Assembly: GCF_015752045.1 (NCBI RefSeq) | Contig: NZ_JADOUS010000001.1 | Location: 186,001 to 250,000, forward strand | DNA: 64,000 nucleotides | From: Arthrobacter_D sp015752045 | GTDB lineage: Bacteria; Actinomycetota; Actinomycetes; Actinomycetales; Micrococcaceae | Direction of reading: 5' to 3' | Shown: positions 50,460-59,373 of the stretch, one piece after another | Layout: the number at the start of each line of letters is the position of its first letter | Numbering within the stretch: the stretch's first letter is position 1 | Position numbers and translations under genes: made by a program | Notes under the pieces: model-generated | Told to the model about the DNA's origin: nothing | The model's database searches: none | Seen by the model: the letters and a program-made list of their open reading frames with translations, nothing else

Positions 50460-52240
50460 TGAGTTCCAGCACCGTCATCATCTCGGACGAACAGACCACC
50501 CCGGCCGACGGCCCGATCCTCGCCGTCCAGGGCCTCGGCGTGGAGTTCAACGTCGACAACGAATGGGTCATGGCCGCCGAGGACGTCTCCTACGAGATCC
50601 ACCCCGGCGAGATCCTCGCGATCGTGGGCGAATCGGGCTCGGGCAAGAGCATGTCCTCCATGGCCCTGCTCGGCCTCCTCCCCCGGAACGGGCGGTCGAC
50701 GGGCAGCGCGAAGATGCTCGGGAAGGAACTCATCGGCGCCTCGCAGGGTACGCTCCGGCGCGTCCGCGGCAACGAGATCGCGATGATCTTCCAGGAGCCC
50801 ATGACGGCACTGAACCCGGTGCTGACCGTCGGCGAGCAGATCCGCGAAGCCGTCGAGCAGCACACCGAGCTCTCGCCCGCGCAGGCCAAGCAGCGCTCGC
50901 TCGAGCTCCTCCGCATGGTGGAGATCCCGGAGCCGGAGCGCCGTTACGACAACTTCCCGCACCAGTTCTCCGGCGGCCAGCGGCAGCGCGCCATGATCGC
51001 CATCGCGCTGGCCAACGACCCGATGCTGCTCATCGCGGACGAGCCGACGACGGCGCTCGACGTCACCGTGCAGGCCGAGGTGCTGGACCTGCTGCGCAAG
51101 CTCAACAAGCGGCTCAACAGTGCCGTCCTCCTGATCACCCACGACATGGGGGTGGTCGCCGACCTCGCGGACCACGTCATCGTCATGGAGCGCGGGCGGA
51201 TCGTCGAGGCGGCGCCGACGGCACAGCTGTTCGCGGCCCCGGCCGAGCCCTACACCAAACAGCTCCTCGGGTCCGTGCCCCACCTGGGCTCGAAGGTGGG
51301 CGGCGTCCTGACGGACCTCGAAGTGGTCGACGGCCACCCGGGCATCCACGAGGAGTACGCGGCGGCGGCCCGGCGCGCCCGGGAGTCGGACACCGCCTCC
51401 GGCGTCGTCCCGGCGCTCGAACTGACGGACGTCGACATCGAGTATCCGGGGCGCTTCCGCCAGCCGGCCTTCAAGGCGGTGTCGGGCATCTCGCTCACCA
51501 TCAACCCGGGCGAGGTCATGGGCCTCGTCGGGGAGTCCGGCTCGGGCAAATCGACGATCGCGCGGGCCGTCACCGGCCTGATCAGGACCTCCGGGGGCCG
51601 GGTCAGGATCGGCGGGACGGACATCACGGAGCTCAGTGCCCGTCAGCTCATGCCGCTGCGCAAGCGTTTCGCGATCGTGTTCCAGGATCCGGCCGCCTCC
51701 CTCAACCCCCGCCTGTCGATCGGCGAGAGCATCGGCGAGCCGCTGTTCCTGCACGAGAAGCTGAACCGCGCGGACCTCGACAAGCGGGTCGCGTCGCTCC
51801 TGGAGGACGTACAGCTGCCGGTCGCCTTCCGCAACCGGTACCCGCACGAGCTGTCGGGCGGCCAGCGCCAGCGCGTCGGGATCGCCCGCGCGCTGTCGCT
51901 CCAGCCCGACCTCCTCGTCGCCGACGAGCCGACGTCGGCCCTGGACGTCTCCGTGCAGGCGAAGGTCCTCGACCTGCTGCAGGAGCTCCAGCGGGAGCGC
52001 GGCTTCGCGTGCCTCTTCGTCAGCCACGACCTCGCCGTGGTCGAACTGCTCGCGAGCCACATCGCGGTGCTCAACAAGGGCGTGCTCGTGGAGCAGGGCA
52101 GCACGGAGCAGATCCTGAAGTACCCCCGCGACCCCTACACGCGCCGCCTGCTGGCAGCCGCACCGGTGCCGGACCCGACGGAGCAGTCGCTGCGGCGCGA
52201 GCAGCGCTCGGCGATCCTCGCCGCAGGCGTGTCCGAGTAG
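50459..52240 (+). CDS. Double ABC ATPase of peptide importer (DppD-DppF fusion)
   Basis: The 593-residue protein has two complete ATPases. The first has Walker A GESGSGKSMS and signature FSGGQRQRAMIAIA with ADEPTTALDVT. The second has GESGSGKSTIARA, LSGGQRQRVGIARALS and ADEPTSALDVS. Each is followed by the oligopeptide-type C-terminal segment with PYTKQLLGSVPHL and PYTRRLLAAAPVP. One gene thus replaces dppD and dppF. It energises uptake by the upstream permeases. It is the last gene of the operon, before a strong terminator. Confidence 0.95.
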   Translation: MSSSTVIISDEQTTPADGPILAVQGLGVEFNVDNEWVMAAEDVSYEIHPGEILAIVGESGSGKSMSSMALLGLLPRNGRSTGSAKMLGKELIGASQGTLRRVRGNEIAMIFQEPMTALNPVLTVGEQIREAVEQHTELSPAQAKQRSLELLRMVEIPEPERRYDNFPHQFSGGQRQRAMIAIALANDPMLLIADEPTTALDVTVQAEVLDLLRKLNKRLNSAVLLITHDMGVVADLADHVIVMERGRIVEAAPTAQLFAAPAEPYTKQLLGSVPHLGSKVGGVLTDLEVVDGHPGIHEEYAAAARRARESDTASGVVPALELTDVDIEYPGRFRQPAFKAVSGISLTINPGEVMGLVGESGSGKSTIARAVTGLIRTSGGRVRIGGTDITELSARQLMPLRKRFAIVFQDPAASLNPRLSIGESIGEPLFLHEKLNRADLDKRVASLLEDVQLPVAFRNRYPHELSGGQRQRVGIARALSLQPDLLVADEPTSALDVSVQAKVLDLLQELQRERGFACLFVSHDLAVVELLASHIAVLNKGVLVEQGSTEQILKYPRDPYTRRLLAAAPVPDPTEQSLRREQRSAILAAGVSE

Positions 52241-52259
52241 GAGGACGCCGCACGACGGC

Positions 52260-52289
52260 GAAGGACCCCTCCCTGCGGAGGGGTCCTTC
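52260..52289. terminator. Bidirectional terminator between ABC operon and MDR gene
   Basis: GAAGGACCCCTCC (52260-52272) pairs with GGAGGGGTCCTTC (52277-52289), 13 perfect pairs, loop CTGC. The rightward operon ends at 52240 and the leftward MDR gene at 52311, so it can serve both. Confidence 0.88.
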
Positions 52290-52310
52290 GTCGTCCGGCA
52301 GGGGTGTCGG

Positions 52311-53276
52311 TCAGTGGCGGAAGACGATCTTCCCGAACAGATCGCCGTCGAGCATCCGCTGGAACCCCTGGGCGGCGTCCTCGAGCGGAAGCACGGCGTC
52401 GATGACGGGCCGCACCCCGGTGGCCACCAGGAAGCGCGTCAGCCGGACCAGCTCGTCCCGCGTGCCCATGGTGGAACCCAGCACCCGCAGCTGCAGGAAG
52501 AACACCCGGTTGAGGTCCGCCGAGGGGGCCGCGCCGCTCGTCGCGCCGCAGGTGACCACGGTGCCGCCCGGGACGAGGGACCTCAGCGAGTGGGCCCATG
52601 TAGCCTCCCCCACGGAGTCGAAGACGACGTCGACCCGCTCCGGCAGGCGCGCACCGGCGTCGAAGGCCTGCTCGGCCCCGAGCTCGAGCGCCCGCTGCCG
52701 CTTCTCCTCGCTGCGGCTCGTCGCCCACACCCGGTAGCCTGCCGCGGAGGCGAGCGCGATGACGGCGGAGGCCACGCCTCCTCCCGCTCCCTGGACCAGC
52801 ACCGTGGAGCCGGGCGCCGCGGGTGAGACCGTGAACAGCATCCGGTACGCCGTCAGCCAGGCCGTGGGCAGGCAAGCCGCTTCCTCGAAGGAGAGCTCCG
52901 CCGGCTTGGGCACCAGGTTGCGCGCGGGGACCCAGACGTAGTCGGCCATGGTGCCGGGGTGGCGCTCGGAGAGCAGGGAACGCTTCGGGTCGAGGGTCTC
53001 GTCGCCGCGCCAGCCATCGGACGAGACGACACCGTGCACGATGACCTCGTTGCCGTCGTCGTCGATCCCCGCCGCGTCGCAGCCGAGGATCATCGGCAGG
53101 CGGTCCTCCGGCAGTCCGACGCCCTTCAGCGACCACAGGTCGTGGTGGTTCAGGCAGGAGGCCACCACCTTCACCCGTACGAAGCCCTCCGGCGCGGCGG
53201 GGACGTCGAGTTCGCCGACGGTGAGGCCGGCGAGGGGTGTGTCCGCGGACTGGGTTGCGGCGTAGGCAGCGCGCAT
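52311..53276 (-). CDS. Zinc-independent MDR-family NADPH-dependent oxidoreductase
   Basis: The 321-residue medium-chain reductase has the typical start RAAYAATQSADTPLAGLTVG, an MDR catalytic-domain segment (CLNHHDLWSLKGVGL) and the nucleotide motif LVQGAGGGVASAVIALASAA. It lacks the CxxC structural zinc cysteines. The family includes quinone oxidoreductases and enoyl reductases; substrate unknown. The ATG at 53276 has AAGGAG seven bases upstream. It is a single-gene transcript divergent from the bL37 gene. Confidence 0.88.
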   Translation of the reverse strand: MRAAYAATQSADTPLAGLTVGELDVPAAPEGFVRVKVVASCLNHHDLWSLKGVGLPEDRLPMILGCDAAGIDDDGNEVIVHGVVSSDGWRGDETLDPKRSLLSERHPGTMADYVWVPARNLVPKPAELSFEEAACLPTAWLTAYRMLFTVSPAAPGSTVLVQGAGGGVASAVIALASAAGYRVWATSRSEEKRQRALELGAEQAFDAGARLPERVDVVFDSVGEATWAHSLRSLVPGGTVVTCGATSGAAPSADLNRVFFLQLRVLGSTMGTRDELVRLTRFLVATGVRPVIDAVLPLEDAAQGFQRMLDGDLFGKIVFRH

Positions 53277-53446
53277 ACATAAGCTCCTTCGATTACGGAT
53301 GGTCCCCCAATCCTAGGCGGCGGGTCCGGCGACGCCGGCGGTCGACCGACGGGCGCGGCCGGCGGTTTAGGTGTCGCCCGTCGCCGTGTGGGAGACTTGG
53401 GGGCAGTTCTGCACGACTGCAGTGCCTGAAGAAGAAGGAGGCAGCC

Positions 53447-53521
53447 ATGAGCAAGCGAGCACGCAAGCGTCGCGACCGGAAGCGTGGAGGCGCAAACCAC
53501 GGTAAGCGCCCCAACACCTGA
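53447..53521 (+). CDS. 50S ribosomal protein bL37 (24 residues)
   Basis: A 24-residue very basic peptide starts MSKRARKRRDRKRGG and ends ANHGKRPNT. The tail ANHGKRPN matches the actinobacterial ribosomal protein bL37, known from the mycobacterial 70S structures, which sits in the large subunit. The ribosome site GAAGGAGG lies six bases before the ATG and is among the strongest in the window. The gene is followed by a strong terminator. It is easily missed because of its size. No other protein gene overlaps it convincingly on this strand. Confidence 0.88.
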   Translation: MSKRARKRRDRKRGGANHGKRPNT

Positions 53522-53565
53522 GTCCAGGCGTAGGACGCGTCCTCGATATCCGAGGATGCATCACC

Positions 53566-53603
53566 AGAGAACCTCCGGCCCCTGAGGGTGCCGGAGGTTC
53601 TCT
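53566..53603. terminator. Terminator after bL37
   Basis: AGAGAACCTCCGGC (53566-53579) pairs with GCCGGAGGTTCTCT (53590-53603), 14 pairs, 10-base loop, followed by GTCTGTC. The leftward sigR-rsrA operon ends close by, so it may serve both strands. Confidence 0.85.
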
Positions 53604-53691
53604 GTCTGTCAGGTCATCGTCTGTCAGGTGGTCGTCGCCCGTCGGGTGACCACCTCGTACAGGTACAGGCCACGGACGGGGTGTCCGGAGC

Positions 53692-53952
53692 TCAGTGGTC
53701 CACGGTCTTGAGGTGGCTGATCCGGTCGAGGATGCTCGCCTTCAGCGTCGACGGCGCGACCTCGGTGCAGGACCGCTTCACGACCGACCGGATGACGCAC
53801 TCGAGGTCATGCTCCTCCGCGCACTGCGGGCAGTCGTTGAGGTGGTCCTTGATCTCCACGAGGTCCTGGTGGGACAGCGCACCGTCCAGGTACTCGTACA
53901 GCCGCTCGATCCTCGCATCGGCGCAGTCGCCCATGTTCCCGCAATCGCTCAT
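53692..53952 (-). CDS. rsrA: Zinc-binding anti-sigma factor RsrA
   Basis: The 86-residue protein has the ZAS motif HLNDCPQCAEEH, i.e. His-x3-Cys-x2-Cys, with the upstream Cys (MSDCGNMGDC) available as the fourth thiol. This is the redox switch that releases the sigma factor when oxidised. Helices IERLYEYLDGALSHQDLVEI and DLECVIRSVVKRSC fit the RsrA fold. It follows sigR on the same strand; its start overlaps the sigR stop by four bases (ATGA). Confidence 0.92.
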   Translation of the reverse strand: MSDCGNMGDCADARIERLYEYLDGALSHQDLVEIKDHLNDCPQCAEEHDLECVIRSVVKRSCTEVAPSTLKASILDRISHLKTVDH

Positions 53953-54644
53953 TTCTCCATCTCCTGTTCCTTGCCCTTCGCGCCCGCTGCGGCCTTGGCC
54001 TTCGCGTCAGCACCGGTGCTGACGCCGAGCCCGCGGTCGCGGGCATACTCCGCGAGATGCTCGCGGAGCAGCTTGCGGCCGCGGTGCAGCCGGGACATGA
54101 CGGTCCCGATGGGCGTGTTCATGATTTCTGAGATCTCCTTGTACGCGAAGCCCTCGACGTCCGAGAAGTACACCGCGAGCCTGAATTCCTCGGGGATCGC
54201 CTGCAGCGCGTTCTTGACGTCCGAATCAGGCAGGTGATCGAGCGCTTCGACCTCGGCCGAACGGAGCCCGAGGGAGGTGTGCTCGGCAGCCTTGGCCAGC
54301 TGCCAGTCCTCGATGGTGTCCGAGTGCGACTGCAGGGGCTCGCGCTGCCTCTTCCGATACAGGTTGATATAGGTATTGGTGAGGATGCGGTACAGCCACG
54401 CCTTCAGGTTGGTGCCCGGCTTGTACTGGTGGAAGGCCGAGAACGCCTTGGTGTAGGCCTCCTGCACCAGGTCCTCGGCGTCGCTGGGATTGCGGGCCAT
54501 GCGCATCGCAGCCGAGTAGAGCTGGTCGACGTACTGCATGGCGTCGCGCTCGAAGCGCGCCTTGCGATCGGCGTCCGACTCCGTCGACACGTCCAACTGT
54601 GCATCTTCGGCCGGGCTGCTGCCTGCTGGGGCTGTGGTATTCAT
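53949..54644 (-). CDS. sigR: ECF sigma factor SigR/SigH
   Basis: The 231-residue sigma factor has region 2 (DAEDLVQEAYTKAFSAFHQY, TNLKAWLYRILTNTYINLY) and region 4 (FAYKEISEIMNTPIGTVMSR, LHRGRKLLREHL), with an Ala/Lys/Gly-rich tail. It directs thiol-oxidative and heat stress genes and is held by RsrA encoded behind it. I chose the ATG at 54644; TAGACT lies eight bases before it with no SD, so a leaderless mRNA is likely. A GGAAT at about 54716 upstream could be a SigR-type -35, weakly supported. Confidence 0.95.
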   Translation of the reverse strand: MNTTAPAGSSPAEDAQLDVSTESDADRKARFERDAMQYVDQLYSAAMRMARNPSDAEDLVQEAYTKAFSAFHQYKPGTNLKAWLYRILTNTYINLYRKRQREPLQSHSDTIEDWQLAKAAEHTSLGLRSAEVEALDHLPDSDVKNALQAIPEEFRLAVYFSDVEGFAYKEISEIMNTPIGTVMSRLHRGRKLLREHLAEYARDRGLGVSTGADAKAKAAAGAKGKEQEMEK

Positions 54645-55010
54645 CGAGCCAAAGTCTACGCGCCCCGGCCGTCGCGACGCCGTGGTGTCGACGCGCTGGA
54701 CCGACGTCGACAACTGGAATTCCGGTCTTTCGACCGTCGTGATCCGTGCACCTGTCATCCCGCATCCCCTCTACCGTTCCGATGTCCGTTACCCCCGTTC
54801 CAACCCCTCTCCGCACCCCCTTATTCCTGTCCCGGCGCTCCCTCGGCCCGGACAGCGCCCCGGCCGATTCCTCGCGGCCGCGCCCGCAACCCCGCCCGCC
54901 CGCTGGGTCGCGGATCGTCGCCGCTGGAACGGCGTGCAAAACTAGAGCCAGCGTGCTTCGCACTTGAGAACCCGATGTCCGGCGGACCCGCCGGCAACCA
55001 GGAGGCAGTT
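54645..55010. other. 366-base divergent region between sigR and the DoxX gene
   Basis: No gene is supported. The palindrome GGAATTCC at 54716-54723 offers a GGAAT facing each gene, the -35 of SigR-type promoters; the matching -10 (GTT) is only approximate on both strands (GTC at 17, GTG at 18 bases). AGGAGG at 55000-55005 is the ribosome site of the DoxX gene. Confidence 0.4.
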
Positions 55011-55559
55011 GTGACCCTTGTCCGCGTAATAGCCCGACCCTTGATCGCCAGCAGCTTCGTCGTGAGCGGCGTCGATCGGCTCCGCACGGCGGGCGCCACG
55101 GCCCCGCAGCTCAAGCCCGTCCTCACCGGCGTCGCGAAGGTCATCCCCTCGGCGGGCGCGATCACCGGCAACGAGAAGCTCGTGGGCCAGGTCCTCGGCG
55201 CCACGCAGGTCGGCGCGGCCGTCCTGCTCGGCATCGGCAGGTTCTCCCGGGTGGCGGCGCTGCTGCTGACGGTCACGACCACGGTGAACGCGCTCGTCGA
55301 CTACCGCTCGGCCGACGCCTCGACCCCGGAGGCCAAGAAGGCCCGCCGCTCGCAGCTGCTCAAGAACCTCTCCCTGATCGGCGCCGTCCTGCTCGCCGCC
55401 GTCGACACCAACGGACGCCCCGGTATCGCCTGGCGCGCCGAGCACCTCGCGACGGAGGCGAAGAAGAGCGCCGCCGGCCTCAGCAAGGATGCCCGGAAGC
55501 AGCTGAAGAAGGCGGACAAGGCCGTCCGCAAGACCGCCTCCGACGTCGTCGGTTCCTAG
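55011..55559 (+). CDS. DoxX-family membrane protein
   Basis: The 182-residue protein has the DoxX start RVIARPLIASSFVVSGVDRL and hydrophobic segments QVLGATQVGAAVLLGIGRFS, VAALLLTVTTTVNALVDYR and LLKNLSLIGAVLLAAVDTNG. The C-terminus is a Lys/Ala-rich coil of about 45 residues. DoxX members take part in thiol and oxidative-stress responses in mycobacteria, which fits the sigR neighbourhood. The GTG at 55011 has AGGAGG five bases upstream. It starts a run with aroA and rsgA. Confidence 0.85.
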   Translation: MTLVRVIARPLIASSFVVSGVDRLRTAGATAPQLKPVLTGVAKVIPSAGAITGNEKLVGQVLGATQVGAAVLLGIGRFSRVAALLLTVTTTVNALVDYRSADASTPEAKKARRSQLLKNLSLIGAVLLAAVDTNGRPGIAWRAEHLATEAKKSAAGLSKDARKQLKKADKAVRKTASDVVGS

Positions 55560-55564
55560 GTCCC

Positions 55565-56935
55565 ATGACAGCGTCATCAGGCGGGGCCGCCCACCAGACC
55601 CGATGGAGGGCGCCCCGCCTGACCCGTCCCGTGGACGCCGACATCTCGGTCCCCGGCTCCAAGTCCCTCACCAACCGCTATCTCGTGCTCGCCGCCCTGG
55701 CCGACGGCCCCTGCCGCCTGCGCCGACCCCTCCACTCGCGTGACTCGGCCCTCATGATCACCGCGCTGCGCGCGCTCGGCGCCGTCATCGAGGAGGTCCC
55801 CGGGGACGGCGACTACGGCCCGGACCTCCGGGTGACCCCCCTGCAGAGCGGTGGACCGGCGTCCCGCGCCGTGGACTGCGGCCTCGCGGGCACCGTCATG
55901 CGCTTCGTGCCCCCGCTGGCGGGCCTGGTCTCCGGCACCACCACGTTCGACGGCGATCCGCACGCGCGCCGCCGCCCCATGGGCAGCATCATCGACGCCC
56001 TCCGGGGCCTCGGCCTCCGGATCGACGACAACGGCGCCGGGTCCCTGCCCTTCTCCGTGCAGGGCGAGGGAGAGGTGCGCGGTGGCCGCCTGGTCATCGA
56101 CGCCTCCGCGTCCTCCCAGTTCGTGTCCGCGCTGCTGCTCGTCGGCGCGCGGTTCACCGACGGACTGCACCTCGAACACGTCGGCAAGCCCGTGCCCAGC
56201 CTCGACCACATCCGCATGACCGTCGCCACCCTGCGGGCCGTCGGCGTCGCCGTCGACGACTCCGTGCCGAACCACTGGCGCGTCTCCCCCGGCCCGATCA
56301 CCGCGTTCGACGCCGCCGTGGAACCGGACCTCTCCAACGCCGGACCCTTCCTCGCGGCGGCCCTCGTCACGGGCGGCACCGTCCGCGTCCGCAACTGGCC
56401 CGGCGGCACCACGCAGGTCGGCGATGCCTGGCGGCGCATCCTGCCCCTGATGGGCGCCACGGCCGAGCTCGACGGCGAAGTGCTCACCGTCACCGGCGGG
56501 GCGTCGATCGCGGGCGGCACCTTCGCCGACACCTCCGAGCTCGCCCCCACCGTCGCCGCGCTCTGCGCCCTGGCGACGACGCCGTCGACCCTCACCGGCA
56601 TCGCGCACCTCCGCGGGCACGAGACCGACCGGCTCGCGGCGCTCGTCGCGGAGATCAACGGACTCGGCGGGGACGCGGAGGAGACGCCCGACGGCCTCGT
56701 CATCCGGCCGGCACCGCTCCACGGGGGCCTGTTCAGCACGTACGAGGATCACCGGATGGCCACCGCGGGCGCGATCATCGGACTCGCGGTGGACGGCGTC
56801 GACGTGGAGAACATCGGCACCACCGCCAAGACGATGCCGGAGTTCCCCGCACTGTGGGCGGCCCTCGCACGCACGGCGGGTGGGCCGGAGGCCGACGGCG
56901 CGCCGACCACCACCGCCCCGGGAGCCCGGGCATGA
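55565..56935 (+). CDS. aroA: 3-phosphoshikimate 1-carboxyvinyltransferase (EPSP synthase)
   Basis: The 456-residue enzyme has the EPSPS signatures: PGSKSLTNRYLVLAALAD, the PEP loop GLAGTVMRFVPPLAG (where the E. coli enzyme has LGNAGTAMR), DPHARRRPMGSIIDAL, RGHETDRLAAL and YEDHRMATAGAIIGL. It joins shikimate-3-phosphate with phosphoenolpyruvate in aromatic amino acid synthesis. It begins five bases after the DoxX stop, and its last codon overlaps the rsgA start (ATGA), so it is in one transcript with both. Confidence 0.95.
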   Translation: MTASSGGAAHQTRWRAPRLTRPVDADISVPGSKSLTNRYLVLAALADGPCRLRRPLHSRDSALMITALRALGAVIEEVPGDGDYGPDLRVTPLQSGGPASRAVDCGLAGTVMRFVPPLAGLVSGTTTFDGDPHARRRPMGSIIDALRGLGLRIDDNGAGSLPFSVQGEGEVRGGRLVIDASASSQFVSALLLVGARFTDGLHLEHVGKPVPSLDHIRMTVATLRAVGVAVDDSVPNHWRVSPGPITAFDAAVEPDLSNAGPFLAAALVTGGTVRVRNWPGGTTQVGDAWRRILPLMGATAELDGEVLTVTGGASIAGGTFADTSELAPTVAALCALATTPSTLTGIAHLRGHETDRLAALVAEINGLGGDAEETPDGLVIRPAPLHGGLFSTYEDHRMATAGAIIGLAVDGVDVENIGTTAKTMPEFPALWAALARTAGGPEADGAPTTTAPGARA

Positions 56936-58062
56936 GCGAGGCCGGCACCCGCCGCGGATCGCGGTCCTGGGACGAGTCGGACGTCCGCATCCGCCCCAAC
57001 AAGAAGGGGACCCGTCCGCGCACCAAGAACCGCCCCGCCTACGAGGACGCCGTGACGGGCCGCGTCGTGACCGTGGACCGCGGCCGCTACACCACCGTGG
57101 TCGACGAGGGTACGCCCGACGAGCGGACGGTCATCGCCGCACGGGCCCGCGAACTGCGGCGCAACGCCGTCGTCGCCGGTGACCTCGTGGCCCTCGTCGG
57201 TGATCTCTCGGGCGGCCCCGACTCCCTCGCGCGCCTCGTGCGCATCGAGGAACGGACGACGCTCCTGCGCAGGAGCGCGGACGACACCGACCCGGTGGAA
57301 CGCGTGGTGGTCGCCAATGCGGACCAGCTCGTGATCGTCGTCGCCGCGGCCAACCCCGAGCCGAGGACGGGCTTCATCGACCGTGCGCTCGTCGCCGCCT
57401 ACGACGCCGGCATCGAACCCCTGCTGTGCATCACCAAGGCCGATCTCCGCGACCCCGCCGCCCTGCTCGCCAACTACGAGCACCTGGACCTCCGCGTCAT
57501 CATCAGCCGGACGGATGAAGGCACGGGCATCGAGGCCACCTCCGACGACGGCGAGTCGGCGCACCTGTCCTCCGCCGCCGTCGACGCCCTGCGGGAGGAG
57601 CTCGACGGGCAGGTGAGCGTCCTGCTCGGCCATTCCGGCGTGGGCAAATCGACCATGGTCAACGCCCTGACGGGTTCCACGCGCGCCACGGGCGACGTGA
57701 ACGCGGTGACGGGCCGGGGGCGGCACACCTCCTCCTCCGCGCTCGCGCTGAAGGCCGCCGACGCCGCGCCCGGCACCTGGATCATCGACACCCCCGGTAT
57801 CCGGTCCTTCGGGCTCGCGCACGTGGAGCCCGACAGGATCCTCAAGGCGTTCCCCGACCTTGAGCCGGGAACCGAGCGCTGCGAACGGGGCTGCCGGCAC
57901 GACGACCACGCCGTCGGGTGCGGCCTGGACAGCTACGTGGCCGAGGGCCTCGCAGGCGAGTCCGGACCCGTCCGACTGGCCTCGCTGCAGCGGCTGCTCA
58001 GCGCCGGGACGGCCGAGGCGCGAGGCAGTTCACACGACGCGAAGGAACTCGGACACCAGTGA
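56932..58062 (+). CDS. rsgA: Ribosome small-subunit-dependent GTPase RsgA
   Basis: The 376-residue GTPase has an N-terminal OB-like part, then the circularly permuted GTPase order: G4 (LCITKADLRD), G1 (LLGHSGVGKSTMVNALTG), G3 (IIDTPGIRSFG), followed by a zinc-binding tail (CERGCRHDDHAVGCGL). It matures the 30S subunit. The order aroA-rsgA is conserved in actinobacteria. The ATG at 56932 overlaps the aroA stop. A perfect inverted repeat spans its stop codon. Confidence 0.95.
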   Translation: MSEAGTRRGSRSWDESDVRIRPNKKGTRPRTKNRPAYEDAVTGRVVTVDRGRYTTVVDEGTPDERTVIAARARELRRNAVVAGDLVALVGDLSGGPDSLARLVRIEERTTLLRRSADDTDPVERVVVANADQLVIVVAAANPEPRTGFIDRALVAAYDAGIEPLLCITKADLRDPAALLANYEHLDLRVIISRTDEGTGIEATSDDGESAHLSSAAVDALREELDGQVSVLLGHSGVGKSTMVNALTGSTRATGDVNAVTGRGRHTSSSALALKAADAAPGTWIIDTPGIRSFGLAHVEPDRILKAFPDLEPGTERCERGCRHDDHAVGCGLDSYVAEGLAGESGPVRLASLQRLLSAGTAEARGSSHDAKELGHQ

Positions 58063-58079
58063 TCGGCCCGATCACTGGT
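58055..58079. terminator. Inverted repeat over the rsgA stop codon
   Basis: ACCAGTGATCGG (58055-58066) and CCGATCACTGGT (58068-58079) are perfectly complementary around one base. The rsgA TGA lies inside the left arm at 58060-58062. It is followed by AGTCTGGATCCTGTTGTTG, a weak T-rich run. It may act as terminator or as a regulatory site ahead of the cold-shock gene. Confidence 0.5.
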
Positions 58080-58224
58080 AGTCTGGATCCTGTTGTTGTT
58101 TGCGCACTGAATCTCAAGCCTTGACCCTCCACCAGGAGTTCGACAGCTTTTTTGACTAAGCGGGTAACGAACTGCACGATGAGCCCCGAACGTCGGGACG
58201 CTCTCACATGGTAAGGAAATCTCA

Positions 58225-58428
58225 ATGGCTACTGGCACAGTGAAATGGTTCAACGCCGAAAAGGGCTTCGGCTTCATCGCTCCCGAGGACGGCGGCGCTG
58301 ACGTGTTCGCCCACTTCTCCGCGATCAACTCGAACGGCTACCGTTCCCTCGAAGAGAACCAGAAGGTCAACTTCGAGACCACCCAGGGTCCCAAGGGTCC
58401 CCAGGCCGAGAACATCACCGTTCTCTAA
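58225..58428 (+). CDS. csp: Cold-shock protein
   Basis: The 67-residue CspA-type protein has RNP1 KGFGFIA and RNP2 VFAHFSAI, the aromatic RNA-binding surface. It starts MATGTVKWFNAEKGFG, the family standard. TAAGGAAATC lies about six bases before the ATG. The 160-base region between rsgA and this gene holds two possible TTGAC hexamers (58121-58126, 58152-58157), so a long leader is likely, as in many csp genes. It melts RNA structure in the cold. A strong terminator follows. Confidence 0.95.
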   Translation: MATGTVKWFNAEKGFGFIAPEDGGADVFAHFSAINSNGYRSLEENQKVNFETTQGPKGPQAENITVL

Positions 58429-58459
58429 TTCCTCCGACACCGCCCTGCGGTGACGGTCG

Positions 58460-58496
58460 GAAAGCCACCGTGCGGCGCAAGCCCGCGGTGGCTTTC
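58460..58496 (+). terminator. Terminator after the cold-shock gene
   Basis: GAAAGCCACCG (58460-58470) pairs with CGGTGGCTTTC (58486-58496), 11 pairs, 15-base loop, followed by TGCTGTT. Confidence 0.85.
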
Positions 58497-58563
58497 TGCT
58501 GTTCCGGGCCCACTCCTCGCGCCCCGCACGGGATGCACCCGCCCAGACGATAGGTTGAACGGT

Positions 58564-59373
58564 ATGAGTTTCACGCAGGGCTACAACGACGACCTCCGTC
58601 TCGCCCACATCATGGCCGACTCCGTGGACGACCAGACCATGTCGCGCTTCAAGGCGCTCGACCTGCGGGTGGAGACCAAGCCGGACCTCACGCCCGTGAC
58701 GGACGCCGACAAGAGCGCGGAGGAGGCCATCCGCGGCCAGCTCTCCCGGGCCAGGCCCCGGGACGCGATCCTCGGCGAGGAGTTCGGCAGCACCGGGTCC
58801 GGATCCCGGCGCTGGGTGATCGACCCGATCGACGGCACCAAGAACTTCGTGCGCGGCGTCCCGGTCTGGGCCACCCTCATCTCGCTCATCGACGACGGCA
58901 AGCCCGTCGTCGGCCTGGTCAGCGCGCCCGCATTGGGCAAGCGCTGGTGGGCGGCCCTGGGCACCGGCGCCTACACCGGGAAGTCCCTCGCCGCCGCGCA
59001 GCGCCTCCGGGTCTCCAACGTCTCGCGCCTCGAGGACGCCTCGCTGTCCTACTCCAGCCTGTCCGGCTGGCGCGACCGCGGCACGCTCGCCGAATTCGTG
59101 AACCTCTCGGACCGGGTCTGGCGCACGCGCGCCTACGGTGACTTCTGGTCCTACTGCCTCGTGGCGGAGGGCGCGGTGGACATCGCGTGCGAACCCGACC
59201 TGAACCTGTACGACATGGCGGCGCTCGTGCCCATCGTCACCGAGGCAGGAGGACGGTTCACCTCCCTCGACGGCGAGGACGGCCCCTTCGGCGGCAACGC
59301 CCTCGCCACCAACGGCACCCTGCACAGCGAGGTGCTGCGGACCCTCAACCCCGATGTGGATGACCTGCTCTAG
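58564..59373 (+). CDS. hisN: Histidinol-phosphatase, inositol monophosphatase fold
   Basis: The 269-residue enzyme has the metal site GEEFG (in LGEEFGSTG) and WVIDPIDGTKNFVRG, plus the C-terminal ALVPIVTEAGGRFTSLDGED region. It belongs to the HisN group of actinobacteria that removes phosphate from histidinol phosphate. TAGGTT ends seven bases before the ATG and there is no SD, so the mRNA is probably leaderless. Its last 20 bases overlap the methyltransferase gene start. Confidence 0.9.
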   Translation: MSFTQGYNDDLRLAHIMADSVDDQTMSRFKALDLRVETKPDLTPVTDADKSAEEAIRGQLSRARPRDAILGEEFGSTGSGSRRWVIDPIDGTKNFVRGVPVWATLISLIDDGKPVVGLVSAPALGKRWWAALGTGAYTGKSLAAAQRLRVSNVSRLEDASLSYSSLSGWRDRGTLAEFVNLSDRVWRTRAYGDFWSYCLVAEGAVDIACEPDLNLYDMAALVPIVTEAGGRFTSLDGEDGPFGGNALATNGTLHSEVLRTLNPDVDDLL

